Source of the DNA: Thermogladius sp023256015
GTDB taxonomy: Archaea > Thermoproteota > Thermoprotei_A > Sulfolobales > Desulfurococcaceae
Direction: 5' to 3'
DNA length: 64,000 nt
Assembly (NCBI RefSeq): GCF_051131135.1
Contig: NZ_CP151274.1
Location: 1,178,001-1,242,000, forward strand
Of this stretch, positions 35,443 to 43,414 are shown in pieces. The notes below the pieces were generated by a model. The model ran no database searches and had not been told where the DNA came from. It worked only from the letters and a program-made list of their open reading frames with translations. Within the stretch, counting starts at the first letter, position 1. Each line of letters starts with the position of its first letter. A program made the translations under genes and the position numbers.

Positions 35443-36288
35443 CTAAGGCTGTCTGCTGAAGAGAGTGGTGAAGTCCAGTGGCTTGGCATGGTAGGGGGCC
35501 GAGGTCACTATGACGTCTACTCCCGTCGCGGCGTAATCGCCCACGTTCTCCAGGTCTACTCCGCCTCCGACCCCGATCGACACAGCGCTGAACTCGCTCC
35601 TCAGCCTCGACACCCAGCTCCTCAGGGTGGCCGGGTCTACGTGGTCGAACTGCACGTAGTCCGCACCAGCCTCGACCGCCTCGAATGCTTCTTCGAGGCT
35701 GCCCACCTCGACCCCCACCCGCTTGTAGCCCACCCTGGCCTTAAGAGACCTCACCACCTCTCCCAGCCCCCTGCCCCCGGCGAAAACCAGGTGGTTCCTG
35801 AACAAGAGGATCTCGTCCGAGAGACTCTGCCTGTGGACTACGCCCCCGCCAGCCAAGACGGCCTTCAGCCAGAGCCTCCTAAAGCCCGGTGGGGTCTGCC
35901 TCGTGGTCGCCACGACGACTCTCGGGTTAACCCTCCTCGCCGCCTCGACCATTAAGCGTGTGTAGGTGGCCACGCCGCTCATGTAGGAGACGAGGGCCTG
36001 CGCGACCCTCCACGCGGCGTGTAGCGCACCGGCTCCACCCCTCGCCTCCAGCACTACAGACCCCTCAACCACCTCTAACCCACTCCGCATTAGGCACTCG
36101 GCACTAGCACCCACCTTCTCGTAGACTGCCGCGGCCTCTTCGACCCCTGCTAGAACACCCTTACTCCTTGCCACGAGCCTCGCAGTCCCCCTCTCCTCGC
36201 TTATACCTAGGTAGAGCGTTGTCAAGTCGAAGTGGGGCAGGTCCTCCCTGAGCAGGGACTCGAGCTCACCATCCATCAGTACACTCAT
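35443..36288 (-). CDS. ModD-like / nicotinate-nucleotide pyrophosphorylase family protein
   Basis: A 281-residue protein of the quinolinate phosphoribosyltransferase fold. Family-wide motifs are EDLPHFDLTT near 15-24 and the PRPP/substrate region ATTRQTPPGFRRLWLK (127-142) followed by AVLAGGGVVHRQSLSDEILLF. The AVLAGGG and LSDEILLF forms are closer to ModD, a protein linked to molybdate genes, than to NadC (where CGGG and KDNH are usual). With two molybdenum hydroxylase operons within 21 kb, a ModD-like role is plausible; NadC remains the alternative. ATG lies about 25 bases after a CCATATCTC element on the minus strand. Confidence 0.75.
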   Translation of the reverse strand: MSVLMDGELESLLREDLPHFDLTTLYLGISEERGTARLVARSKGVLAGVEEAAAVYEKVGASAECLMRSGLEVVEGSVVLEARGGAGALHAAWRVAQALVSYMSGVATYTRLMVEAARRVNPRVVVATTRQTPPGFRRLWLKAVLAGGGVVHRQSLSDEILLFRNHLVFAGGRGLGEVVRSLKARVGYKRVGVEVGSLEEAFEAVEAGADYVQFDHVDPATLRSWVSRLRSEFSAVSIGVGGGVDLENVGDYAATGVDVIVTSAPYHAKPLDFTTLFSRQP

Positions 36289-36624
36289 GGTGTAAGACCT
36301 CTAGACGTCGAGATATGGGGAGCCGCGGTAATAGCCGTTTGCAAGTGACTCCTGCTGGTCCTCGCAGCCCGCTTCCCTTCCCAAACTCCAACCATAACGT
36401 TACGTACTAAAACCAAGGAGAATTCCAAAGCCCTTTTTGCTCCATGTTATCGTCTCCAAGCCCTACAGCTGTGGGGCGTTGCGTGAATAGGCCTGAGCTT
36501 TCTCCCCGCGACAATTGACTTAAAACGGCCTGGGGTCAACGCGTGCCCCCCGAGACCGTCCCTGGACCGTCCCGTGGAGCCTCTATAGGGTATCCTTGAA
36601 AAGTAGTCATAGAAGGGTGACACG
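36289..36624. other. Gap of 336 bases between the ModD-like gene and the vapB remnant
   Basis: The left end holds the TATA-like CCATATCTC (minus strand) for the ModD-like gene and the right end CTCTATAGGG and AAAAG before the vapB remnant. The middle is locally AT-richer (CCATAACGTTACGTACTAAAA) with no convincing open frame, tRNA or repeat. Part of it may be old decayed sequence. Confidence 0.4.
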
Positions 36625-36850
36625 TTGGGCGACTACGTCACGGTCTCCACGAAGGTTAGGAGGGACGTCGTTGAGAGGGCGAGGAGGCCGGGTATAAACG
36701 TCTCCGAGCTCCTCAGGAGGGTGCTCGAAGAGGAGGTGGAGAAGAGGGGCTCGAGCTGCTCGGGAGGCGGCTCGAGGAGAACAGGGACGTCCTGGAGTCG
36801 CTGGACATAGAGAGGATAGCCGGCCACATAAGAGAGGGCCGGGCGGCGCG
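36625..36850 (+). pseudogene. Frameshifted VapB-type antitoxin
   Basis: The first 40 codons from TTG read as a VapB-like antitoxin (VTVSTKVRRDVVERARRP, then NVSELLRRVLEEEVEKR). Near 36744 the coding pattern jumps to another frame, where it continues as LELLGRRLEENRDVLESLD and IERIAGHIREGRA, the helical tail usual for VapB. In the original frame the sequence becomes a Ser/Gly-rich nonsense tail. One indel therefore appears to have broken the gene. The next 390 bases are a decayed VapC. The end coordinate is approximate. Confidence 0.6.
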
Positions 36851-37241
36851 TTGTGGAGGGGTCTTCTCTTCGACTCCTCCTCTCTACTCTAGCACTGAAG
36901 GAGAGGAGGCTAGACCTACTCGGGCGGAACTACGTTTAGTGGCTGACCTTCTACGAGGCGCTAAACGGGGTGTGGGAGGAGGTCTTTTTCACCGGGCTAT
37001 AAGAGCTGAGAAGGCGGCTGTACTGGCCGAGGTCCTGAAGTACATGGTAGCCCTGTCTCCAGCCGGCCTCGAGAGGGGGATCTACGAGAAGGCCCTGGCT
37101 CTAGGGGTGGCGGTCTACGACGCGTCCTACATAGTCCTCGCGGAGGGGTACGGTTTGACCCCCGTGACCGAGGAGGAAAGGCTGAGGAGCAGGGCTCAAG
37201 GGATCGTGGAGGTCAAGAGCCTCAGAGAGCTCGTGGGCTAG
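36851..37241 (+). pseudogene. Decayed VapC-type PIN toxin
   Basis: Pieces of a PIN-domain toxin appear in three frames. From a TTG at 36851 the first reads LLFDSSSL, the N-terminal catalytic Asp strand, and stops at 36890. A second frame gives LALKERRLDLLGRNYV, a TAG at 36937, WLTFYEALNGVWEEV and a TAA at 37000. The third runs from about 37003 to the end as EKAAVLAEVLKYMVALS, then VAVYDASYIVLAEGYGL and PVTEEERL, the C-terminal PIN core with its second acidic site. At least two frameshifts and two nonsense codons make it non-functional. It follows the broken antitoxin, so the whole vapBC module is dead. Confidence 0.65.
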
Positions 37242-37259
37242 GGACTTGAAGCGCCCTCC

Positions 37260-38129
37260 TCAGGCTTTCCTCAGCCTGGGGTTGACGAACTCCTCTATGG
37301 CGACCCCTATAAGGGCCGTGGCCTCTACCGTGAGCGTTATCATGAGGCCGGGGGCCACGATCCACCACCACTTACCGCTCGATATAGCGCCGCTGTTCAT
37401 GGCCCAGTATATCATGCTACCCCAGGACTCCTGGGTCGGGTCCCCCAGCCCGAGGAAGCTCAGCGAGGCCTCGGCTATTATCGCTCCCCCAATCCTCAGG
37501 ATCACGAAGGCTACGAGTAGAGGGTAGAGCTGGGGGAGTATGTGCGCCCTCATTATCCTCGCGTTGCTGGCTCCGTAGGCCTTGGCGGCCTCGATGTACA
37601 GGGCGCTCTTGAGGGAGACCACCTGGGCCTTCACCAGCCTGGCTATACCCGGCCAGGTGAAGACAGCTATGGTCAAGACGATGTTCTGGTAGCCCTGCCC
37701 GAGTATCGCCGCCATGAGTATCATGAACGGCAGTACGGGGAGCAGCAACATCACGTCGGTGACCGTGGAGAGCGCGTCGTCGAGTACACCCCCGTAGTAC
37801 CCAGCGAGCAGACCCACCACCGTCCCGAGCACGACCGCGGATATCGCCGCCGCGAAGCCGACGAGCAGGGATATACGCGACCCGTAGACGAGCTCGCTGA
37901 AGATGTCGTAGCCAGCGTCGTTCGTGCCGAGCAGGTGCTGTAGGGAGGGGGGCTGGAATGGGGGGCCGACTATGTCCCTCGGGTTGTAGGGGGCTATCGA
38001 CTGCGGGGCTATCGCCATCGCGAGGGGCACCGATAAGAGGACTACCCCGGCCAGCCCCTTCTTGTTCCTGAGCACGGCCGAGACGAGGTCCTTGAGTAGC
38101 TGGGTAGTCGAGTAGCCGGCGCCCTTCAC
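37260..38129 (-). CDS. Peptide/nickel-type ABC permease, DppC family
   Basis: A 289-residue permease with an N-terminal helix, an extracytoplasmic start (IAPYNPRDIVGPPFQPPS, then HLLGTNDAGYDIFSELVYGS, the OppC signature) and the EAA loop YIEAAKAYGASNARIMRAHILP. The GTG start overlaps the DppB stop (GTGA). The open frame continues far upstream, but that part is the shadow of the DppB gene. No dppD/dppF ATPase genes follow, since the neighbour is the dead vapBC remnant. Confidence 0.9.
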   Translation of the reverse strand: MKGAGYSTTQLLKDLVSAVLRNKKGLAGVVLLSVPLAMAIAPQSIAPYNPRDIVGPPFQPPSLQHLLGTNDAGYDIFSELVYGSRISLLVGFAAAISAVVLGTVVGLLAGYYGGVLDDALSTVTDVMLLLPVLPFMILMAAILGQGYQNIVLTIAVFTWPGIARLVKAQVVSLKSALYIEAAKAYGASNARIMRAHILPQLYPLLVAFVILRIGGAIIAEASLSFLGLGDPTQESWGSMIYWAMNSGAISSGKWWWIVAPGLMITLTVEATALIGVAIEEFVNPRLRKA

Positions 38130-39106
38130 TCCAGCCTCACCCTGGGGTCTATGAAGCTGTACATTACCTCCACCACGGTCACCAGGAACAGGGTGAGGGC
38201 TGACGTGTACACCACTATACCCAGTAGTAGGGGGTAGTCCTGCTGGTAGACCGCCTGGTAGGCCAGCCTGCCGACGCCCGGTATGGAGAAGACGTTCTCG
38301 ATCAGCATCACCCCGCTTATCGAGAAGCCGACGTCTATGGCCAGGGAGGTCACGACCGGTAGGCTGGCCGGCCTGAAGGCGTGCCTGAGGAGTAGCTGCC
38401 TGTCCGAAAGCCCCTTCGCGGTCGCGACGACTATGTAGTCCTCGCCCAGTATGTTCACCACGCTGTTCCTCATCAGTATGTGGTAGCCCGGTATGGTCAG
38501 GACTATGAGGGTGAGCATCGGCAGCCACATGTGGTAGAGTATGTCCGCGACCCTCGCCCAGGGGCTCGTGTAAGTAGCGCCGTAGGTGTAGGCCCCGTAG
38601 AGGGGCGCCCAGCCCAGGTAGAAGCCGAAAACTATTAACAAGACCATGCCGAGCCAGAACCCCGGCATCGACCTGACGAACATGAAGGCGCTCATCGAGG
38701 CCGTGTCGAACCTACCCCCCCTCTTGTACGCGGCGTACATGCCCGAGAGCATGCCTATCGCAGCCGACACCAGTAGCGAGACGGTGACCAGCGACACCGT
38801 CCAAGGGAGGGCCTCCATTATCACCTGGCTGACGGGCTCGAGCCTACTGAAGGATATACCCAGGTTCCCAGTGGTGAAGAACTGCCTGAGGAAGATCGCG
38901 TACTGCTCCCATACGGGCTTGTCGAGCCCGAACTCGTGTATAAGGACGTTCCTCATGTCTGGCGGTACACTCGGGTTGGCGACCAGGTAGGCGAAGGCCC
39001 CGCCGGGTAGGAGGCGGGGGATGACGAAGGTCAGGGTGAGGATCACGAAGAAGGTCACGAAGCGCGCGACGGCCTTCCTGACCAAAAAATAGGCTAGTTT
39101 ACCCAT
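38126..39106 (-). CDS. Peptide/nickel-type ABC permease, DppB family
   Basis: A 326-residue permease with six predicted helices, an N-terminal LVRKAVARFVTFFVILTLTF helix, and the EAA-type loop (ATAKGLSDRQLLLRHAFRPA) that docks on the ATPase. The ATG start is preceded 15 bases upstream by the stop of the binding-protein gene. It is translationally coupled to DppC. Confidence 0.9.
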   Translation of the reverse strand: MGKLAYFLVRKAVARFVTFFVILTLTFVIPRLLPGGAFAYLVANPSVPPDMRNVLIHEFGLDKPVWEQYAIFLRQFFTTGNLGISFSRLEPVSQVIMEALPWTVSLVTVSLLVSAAIGMLSGMYAAYKRGGRFDTASMSAFMFVRSMPGFWLGMVLLIVFGFYLGWAPLYGAYTYGATYTSPWARVADILYHMWLPMLTLIVLTIPGYHILMRNSVVNILGEDYIVVATAKGLSDRQLLLRHAFRPASLPVVTSLAIDVGFSISGVMLIENVFSIPGVGRLAYQAVYQQDYPLLLGIVVYTSALTLFLVTVVEVMYSFIDPRVRLE

Positions 39107-39120
39107 CTACCGCCCTCCCC

Positions 39121-41058
39121 CTACTTCCTCCTAGAGGTGTAGAGGGCGGCTCCCGCGACGGCTGCTAGTACCGCTACGATGCCCGCTACTACGATGGCGA
39201 CGGGGACTCCCGTGCTAGCCGGGGCTGTGGTCGGCGTGGTGGTCAGCGCCGCCGTTGTGGTCGTGGGTGTGGGGGTTGTAGTAGTGGGCAGTGTAGTAGT
39301 AGTGTACTGCGTGGTGTACTGGGTGGGCGCCGCCGTCGCCGTGGGGGTTGTGGTGTAGGTTATCACCACGGGGGCCGACGGCTTGTACTGCTGCGCCTGG
39401 ATGTTGTAGAGGCTCATGAGGCTGAACCAGTTGTCGGGCGGGGCCAGCGGGTACAGCACCCAGCCGGCCCACCTGTCCACCCTGTACGCGAAGACGAACT
39501 GCTGGTGGACGAAGTTGAGTATCGGTACGTAGTCGGCTAGTATCTCCTCGATCCTCCACACGATCTTTTTCCTGGCCTCGATGTCTGGCGTTACGGCCTG
39601 CTGCTGGAGTAGCGGGTCTAGGCCTGGTATGACGCAGTGGCCCATGTTCCAAGTCCCGTTAGAGGCGAACATCTGCCTCAGGAGGTCCGGGTCTATCGAG
39701 CCCAGGCCTCCGATTATCAGCATGTCGAAGTCTCCCGAGATCAGCTTCGAGACCAGGGTCGTCCACTCGAGAGGCATGTGCTTGACGTTCAGGCCGATCT
39801 TCCTCAGGTTGCTGGCCAGTAGCTCCCCGACCCTAACCCTGAGGGGGTCGTAGGCCGGCGAGTATATCGTCAGGGTGATCGGCGTGCCGTTGGGGTACGT
39901 CCTCCAGCCGTCGGGGCCCACTTTCAGGCCCAGCTGGTCTAGTAGCTCGGCCGCCTTAGTTAGGTTGAACGGGTACTTCACCTCCTTGGGGGGTAGGTTC
40001 GGGTCGTACCAGGGCTGCTCTATAGGAGGTATCTTGCCCAGGGACCCGGGTAGCGCGTAGCCCTGGTATATCACGTCGACGACCTCGGTCAGGTTTATAG
40101 CGTAGTGGACTGCCTGCCTGAACAGCGTCTCGTTCATCGGGTACCTCATGCAGTTGAAGTACATGAACCTGGAGCCCAGCTCGGTTACGTTCCATATCCT
40201 GATGTTGGGGTCTTTCAACAGGTCTGGTATCGTCGCGTATGGGACGCTCCACGTTACGTCGTCCACGTCGCCCCTCTTGAGGGCGAGCAGCATCGCGTCA
40301 GGGTTTGGTATGACGGGTAGCACGTAGGTGTCTATGTAGGGCCTGCCCAGGTGGTACTTGGGGTTGGCCACCAGCATGTAGTACTGCTGCGAGACGTGCT
40401 CCCTGAATATGAACGGGCCGCTGCCTACGGGGGGCTCGTTCTTGTACGTCGGCACCTGAGTGGGAGGTATCTTCGACCATATGTGCTCGGGCACTATGAA
40501 TATCGAGGAGGCCACGAGGGTGAGGAAGGGCGCGTAGGGCTGCGTCAGGTCTATCTCCACGGTGTAGTTGTCGAGGGCCTTGGCGTCCTTTATGTAGGGC
40601 GCGTAATCCTTGAACCTGGTCAGGTTACCGTAGTCCCTCAGGAACTTGTAGGTGAAGGCGACGTCCCCGGCTGTGACCAAGAGGCCGTCGTGCCAGGAGG
40701 CGTTCTCGTATAAGTGGAATACGTAGACTGTCCCGTTGTCCTTCACCTCCCAGCTCTTCGCCAGTACCCCCACGATGTTGCCGTCGGGGGCGACCGTTGT
40801 CAGAGTGTCGTAGACCACGCCGAGGATCATGTACTCCCAGGACGTCGTGTACATCCAGGGGTTCAGCGTATTGGCCTCTCCCATCATAGGGTCCCTAAAG
40901 ACGCCGCCGGGTACGATGTTCGGGTCTCTGATGATGTAGTTGAAAACCGTTGGCTGCTGCGCCTCCGCCCTTGCTACGAGGGGTAGCGCCCCAGCCAGTT
41001 GTGCGAGGAGGGCAAACACGATTAAGGATGCTAAGACGCGCGCCTCTATGTTTCTCAC
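39121..41058 (-). CDS. ABC transporter substrate-binding protein, family 5 (oligopeptide type)
   Basis: A protein of about 645 residues with a signal peptide (RVLASLIVFALLAQLAGAL), an SBP_bac_5 domain (PMMGEANTLNPWMYTTSWEY, SWHDGLLVTAGDVAFTYKF, ALKRGDVDDVTW), a Thr-rich linker of about 50 residues near the C terminus and a final membrane helix (IVVAGIVAVLAAVAGAALY). This is the archaeal membrane-anchored layout, with Thr-rich linkers often glycosylated. A GTG nine codons upstream exists, but the TATA box at 41093 favours the GTG at 41058. It should feed the DppB/DppC permease. Confidence 0.88.
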   Translation of the reverse strand: MRNIEARVLASLIVFALLAQLAGALPLVARAEAQQPTVFNYIIRDPNIVPGGVFRDPMMGEANTLNPWMYTTSWEYMILGVVYDTLTTVAPDGNIVGVLAKSWEVKDNGTVYVFHLYENASWHDGLLVTAGDVAFTYKFLRDYGNLTRFKDYAPYIKDAKALDNYTVEIDLTQPYAPFLTLVASSIFIVPEHIWSKIPPTQVPTYKNEPPVGSGPFIFREHVSQQYYMLVANPKYHLGRPYIDTYVLPVIPNPDAMLLALKRGDVDDVTWSVPYATIPDLLKDPNIRIWNVTELGSRFMYFNCMRYPMNETLFRQAVHYAINLTEVVDVIYQGYALPGSLGKIPPIEQPWYDPNLPPKEVKYPFNLTKAAELLDQLGLKVGPDGWRTYPNGTPITLTIYSPAYDPLRVRVGELLASNLRKIGLNVKHMPLEWTTLVSKLISGDFDMLIIGGLGSIDPDLLRQMFASNGTWNMGHCVIPGLDPLLQQQAVTPDIEARKKIVWRIEEILADYVPILNFVHQQFVFAYRVDRWAGWVLYPLAPPDNWFSLMSLYNIQAQQYKPSAPVVITYTTTPTATAAPTQYTTQYTTTTLPTTTTPTPTTTTAALTTTPTTAPASTGVPVAIVVAGIVAVLAAVAGAALYTSRRK

Positions 41059-41092
41059 CCCACTTTTATAGTCCTCTCTAAACACGGGGGCG

Positions 41093-41101
41093 GTATATAA
41101 A
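41093..41101 (-). promoter_or_regulatory. TATA-like box that decides the binding-protein start
   Basis: The minus-strand sequence GTTTATATAC is centred about 39 bases before the GTG at 41058 and only 12 before the GTG at 41085, so the downstream start is favoured. Confidence 0.5.
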
Positions 41102-41155
41102 CATGTGCTTTTGCCAATATATGTGGGATTAGAAATTAGTAGACATTGGGGTGGT

Positions 41156-42898
41156 TCAGCGCTGCGAGCACTTGTCGAGGAAGTACGCGGCGTACACCAA
41201 TACCTGGGCTAGCTTGTCGGGCCTCGTTATGGCGTGGCCTATGTCGGGTATGACGTGGAGCTCGAACGTCTTCCCCGCCTTCATGAGCTTCTCGACGAAG
41301 TGGAGGACAGGCTGTAGGGGCGTCCTCGAGTCGTTCTGGGGCTGGACTATGGCTAGCGGGCTCTTGAGGTCTTCAGCGTAGGTGCTTGGCGACCTCTCCC
41401 TCCACAGCTCCCTCTTCTTGTCGAAGAGGATGTCGATGAACTCCCTGAACACCGCGTCGCTGAGCTCGTACATCTCCGCCCAGTCGGCTACGGGGGCGCC
41501 GGCTACGCCGCACTTGTAGAGCTCCGGCCTCCTCGTCATCGCCCAGAGAGTCATGTAGCCACCGTAGCTGTAGCCCCATATGAAGGCCCTCTCGCCCAGG
41601 CCGGCCTCCAGGCCCCACCTAGTAGCGGCCTCGACGTCGAGTAGGTCCCCGCCGCCCGGGTCCCCTATGTCCATAAGCCTAAACCTCTCCCCGTACCCGG
41701 TCGAGCCCCTGAAGTTCGGGGCTACCACGTTGAAGCCCATGGCGACGAGGGGGGCTACGCGGGTGTTCCACTCGTCGGCCGTCTCCCACCAGGGGCCCCC
41801 GTGGACGTAGACCACGAACTCCCTCCTAGGCCTCCTAGACTTGAAGACGAAGGTGGGGACTTCGACCCCGTCGGGCGACTTCACTACGACGAAGTCTACT
41901 TCCCCGAGGGCCTCCTCGACTTCTGGGGGGAGTTTGGAGACCAGAACCTCCCTCACCGAGCCCCCCTCGTAGGCGTATATACCCGTGGGCCTCCTCAGGC
42001 TGGTGTAGGTGAAGTAGATCCTCTCGCCGTGCGGGTAGGCGTTGACGACCGTGCCGGGCGGGGTCTCCACGGCCCTGCCGTCGACGAACAGCCTAGACCT
42101 ACCGTTCTTCTTCCCGACCACGAAGAGCCTCCCGCCGAACTCCCTGTAGAAGAGGTGCTCGACGGGCCCGTAGGCCTCGTAGTCCGAGCCGGGGTACCTG
42201 AGCCTCTGGAACTCCCCGGTGGTGGTGTCGTAGAAGGCCAGCTCCTTCGCGTCCCCCGTATAGGCGTTGGTCTCGAACAGCACCCTCCCCCCGCTCGTTA
42301 TGGCCGGGGACTCGTTGACGCTCCCCTCTCTCGGGGTGGCAACCCTCATCTCCCCGGTCCTCGCGTCGTAGACGAATATCTCGCTTGACCTCGGGTTCTT
42401 CCTCAGGTTACCCGAGCCGACTACCAGCCTGCCGTCGAAGTCCGAGACGTGAGCGTAGCTGTCCAGCCGCTGCACCTCCTCTACTCTACCCCTCCTGTAG
42501 ACATACAGCGATATCCTGGCCGCCGAGGCGCCGGCGAACGCGATCTCGCTGCCCGTGTCCCTGAAGCCCAGGACTCTCACCGGCTCCATGTTCTCCACGA
42601 CCACCTCCTCGTCCTTCTCCAAGTCCACGAACCCTATCACCTGGGCCTCCCTCCCCCTCCCCACGTCGCGGGTGAACGGTAATCTACGCTTGTCCAGGCT
42701 GACCTCGCCCGGCCAGTGGACGGTGGCCGACACCAGCCTCCTCCTCTCCCCCGTAGCCGGGTCGTAGGCCCATATCGAGTTGAAGCCCCCCTCCATAGTC
42801 TGGTAGACTACCCTGCCCCTGTAGTCCACGCCCAGGAGTGTGTAGGTCGGCGTGTAGACTATCGACTCGACGACCCTGGCGACGTCCCCCAGGCCCAT
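41156..42898 (-). CDS. Prolyl-oligopeptidase family (S9) peptidase, acylaminoacyl-peptidase type
   Basis: A protein of about 580 residues with an N-terminal beta-propeller (about 1-320) and a C-terminal alpha/beta-hydrolase domain. The nucleophile motif GYSYGGYM places the serine near 444; the catalytic Asp is likely in PQNDSRTPL and the His in IPDIGHAITRPD. It has no signal peptide, so it probably trims short or N-acylated peptides in the cytoplasm. It lies upstream of the peptide transporter on the same strand, which suggests joint use of imported peptides. An ATG 11 codons upstream sits too close to the TATA box. Confidence 0.88.
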   Translation of the reverse strand: MGLGDVARVVESIVYTPTYTLLGVDYRGRVVYQTMEGGFNSIWAYDPATGERRRLVSATVHWPGEVSLDKRRLPFTRDVGRGREAQVIGFVDLEKDEEVVVENMEPVRVLGFRDTGSEIAFAGASAARISLYVYRRGRVEEVQRLDSYAHVSDFDGRLVVGSGNLRKNPRSSEIFVYDARTGEMRVATPREGSVNESPAITSGGRVLFETNAYTGDAKELAFYDTTTGEFQRLRYPGSDYEAYGPVEHLFYREFGGRLFVVGKKNGRSRLFVDGRAVETPPGTVVNAYPHGERIYFTYTSLRRPTGIYAYEGGSVREVLVSKLPPEVEEALGEVDFVVVKSPDGVEVPTFVFKSRRPRREFVVYVHGGPWWETADEWNTRVAPLVAMGFNVVAPNFRGSTGYGERFRLMDIGDPGGGDLLDVEAATRWGLEAGLGERAFIWGYSYGGYMTLWAMTRRPELYKCGVAGAPVADWAEMYELSDAVFREFIDILFDKKRELWRERSPSTYAEDLKSPLAIVQPQNDSRTPLQPVLHFVEKLMKAGKTFELHVIPDIGHAITRPDKLAQVLVYAAYFLDKCSQR

Positions 42899-42935
42899 TC
42901 CCGCCCACCGGAGAAGGCCTGATCCCCCCATTCAG

Positions 42936-42944
42936 ATATATACT
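42936..42944 (-). promoter_or_regulatory. TATA-like box of the S9 peptidase
   Basis: AAGTATATA on the minus strand is centred about 42 bases before the ATG at 42898 but only 9 before the ATG at 42931. Only the downstream ATG leaves room for a transcription start. Confidence 0.5.
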
Positions 42945-42991
42945 TTTCCTCCACCGACGTATCGGAGAGCCGAGTGCTCGCCGGGCCCCCG

Positions 42992-43378
42992 CTACGCCTC
43001 GAGGACCACTCTGTGGACCGAGCACGAGAGGCAGGGGTCGAGAGACCGCACCACCACCTGCCTCGGCGGGTGTAGGTAGTTCTTGGGCGACTGGTGGGAG
43101 GTGGTGAAGCCCACACCGCTCCTCAGCCTGTAGCGCCCCGGCCCCGCCTCAGCCTCCACTCTCGGGGGGAGCTCGGACGCGCCCCGGACAACGCCGAAGC
43201 CTATCGACCCGCCGTCCAGCCTGTACCCGTAGACGACCAGCCCCCTCTCGTCCCCCAGGAGCGTGTACAGCCTCGCTACGTCCTCTAGCCCTCCCCTGTA
43301 GAGCGGGGCCTCCGAGAACCCGTACCTGGTTTCCGTGGATCGGGCCCCGGAGATATAAGTCTGACAGGCCCGCCGGGC
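42992..43378 (-). pseudogene. C-terminal remnant of a [NiFe]-hydrogenase large-subunit-like protein
   Basis: An open frame of 128 codons on the minus strand lacks any ATG, GTG or TTG before its last third, with a TGA just upstream. It ends in VVVRSLDPCLSCSVH followed by RVVLEA and a stop. DPCxxCxxH is the C-terminal nickel-ligand motif of [NiFe]-hydrogenase large subunits, and the residues after His resemble the short peptide removed during maturation. The N-terminal RxCxxC half, the other ligand pair, is absent. The middle part (TRYGFSEAPLYRGGLEDVARL) is divergent. It is most likely a truncated leftover of a lost hydrogenase gene, or less likely a protein with an unusual start codon. Confidence 0.5.
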
Positions 43379-43414
43379 TCAGGGGCTTGGCGGAGGGGTG
43401 AAAAAGCCTCCTAC

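Noticed and set aside
37746..38528. Long N-terminal extension of DppC
   Set aside because: The extension is out of frame with and antiparallel in composition to the DppB coding sequence it overlaps; the GTGA overlap start at 38129 gives the normal family length.
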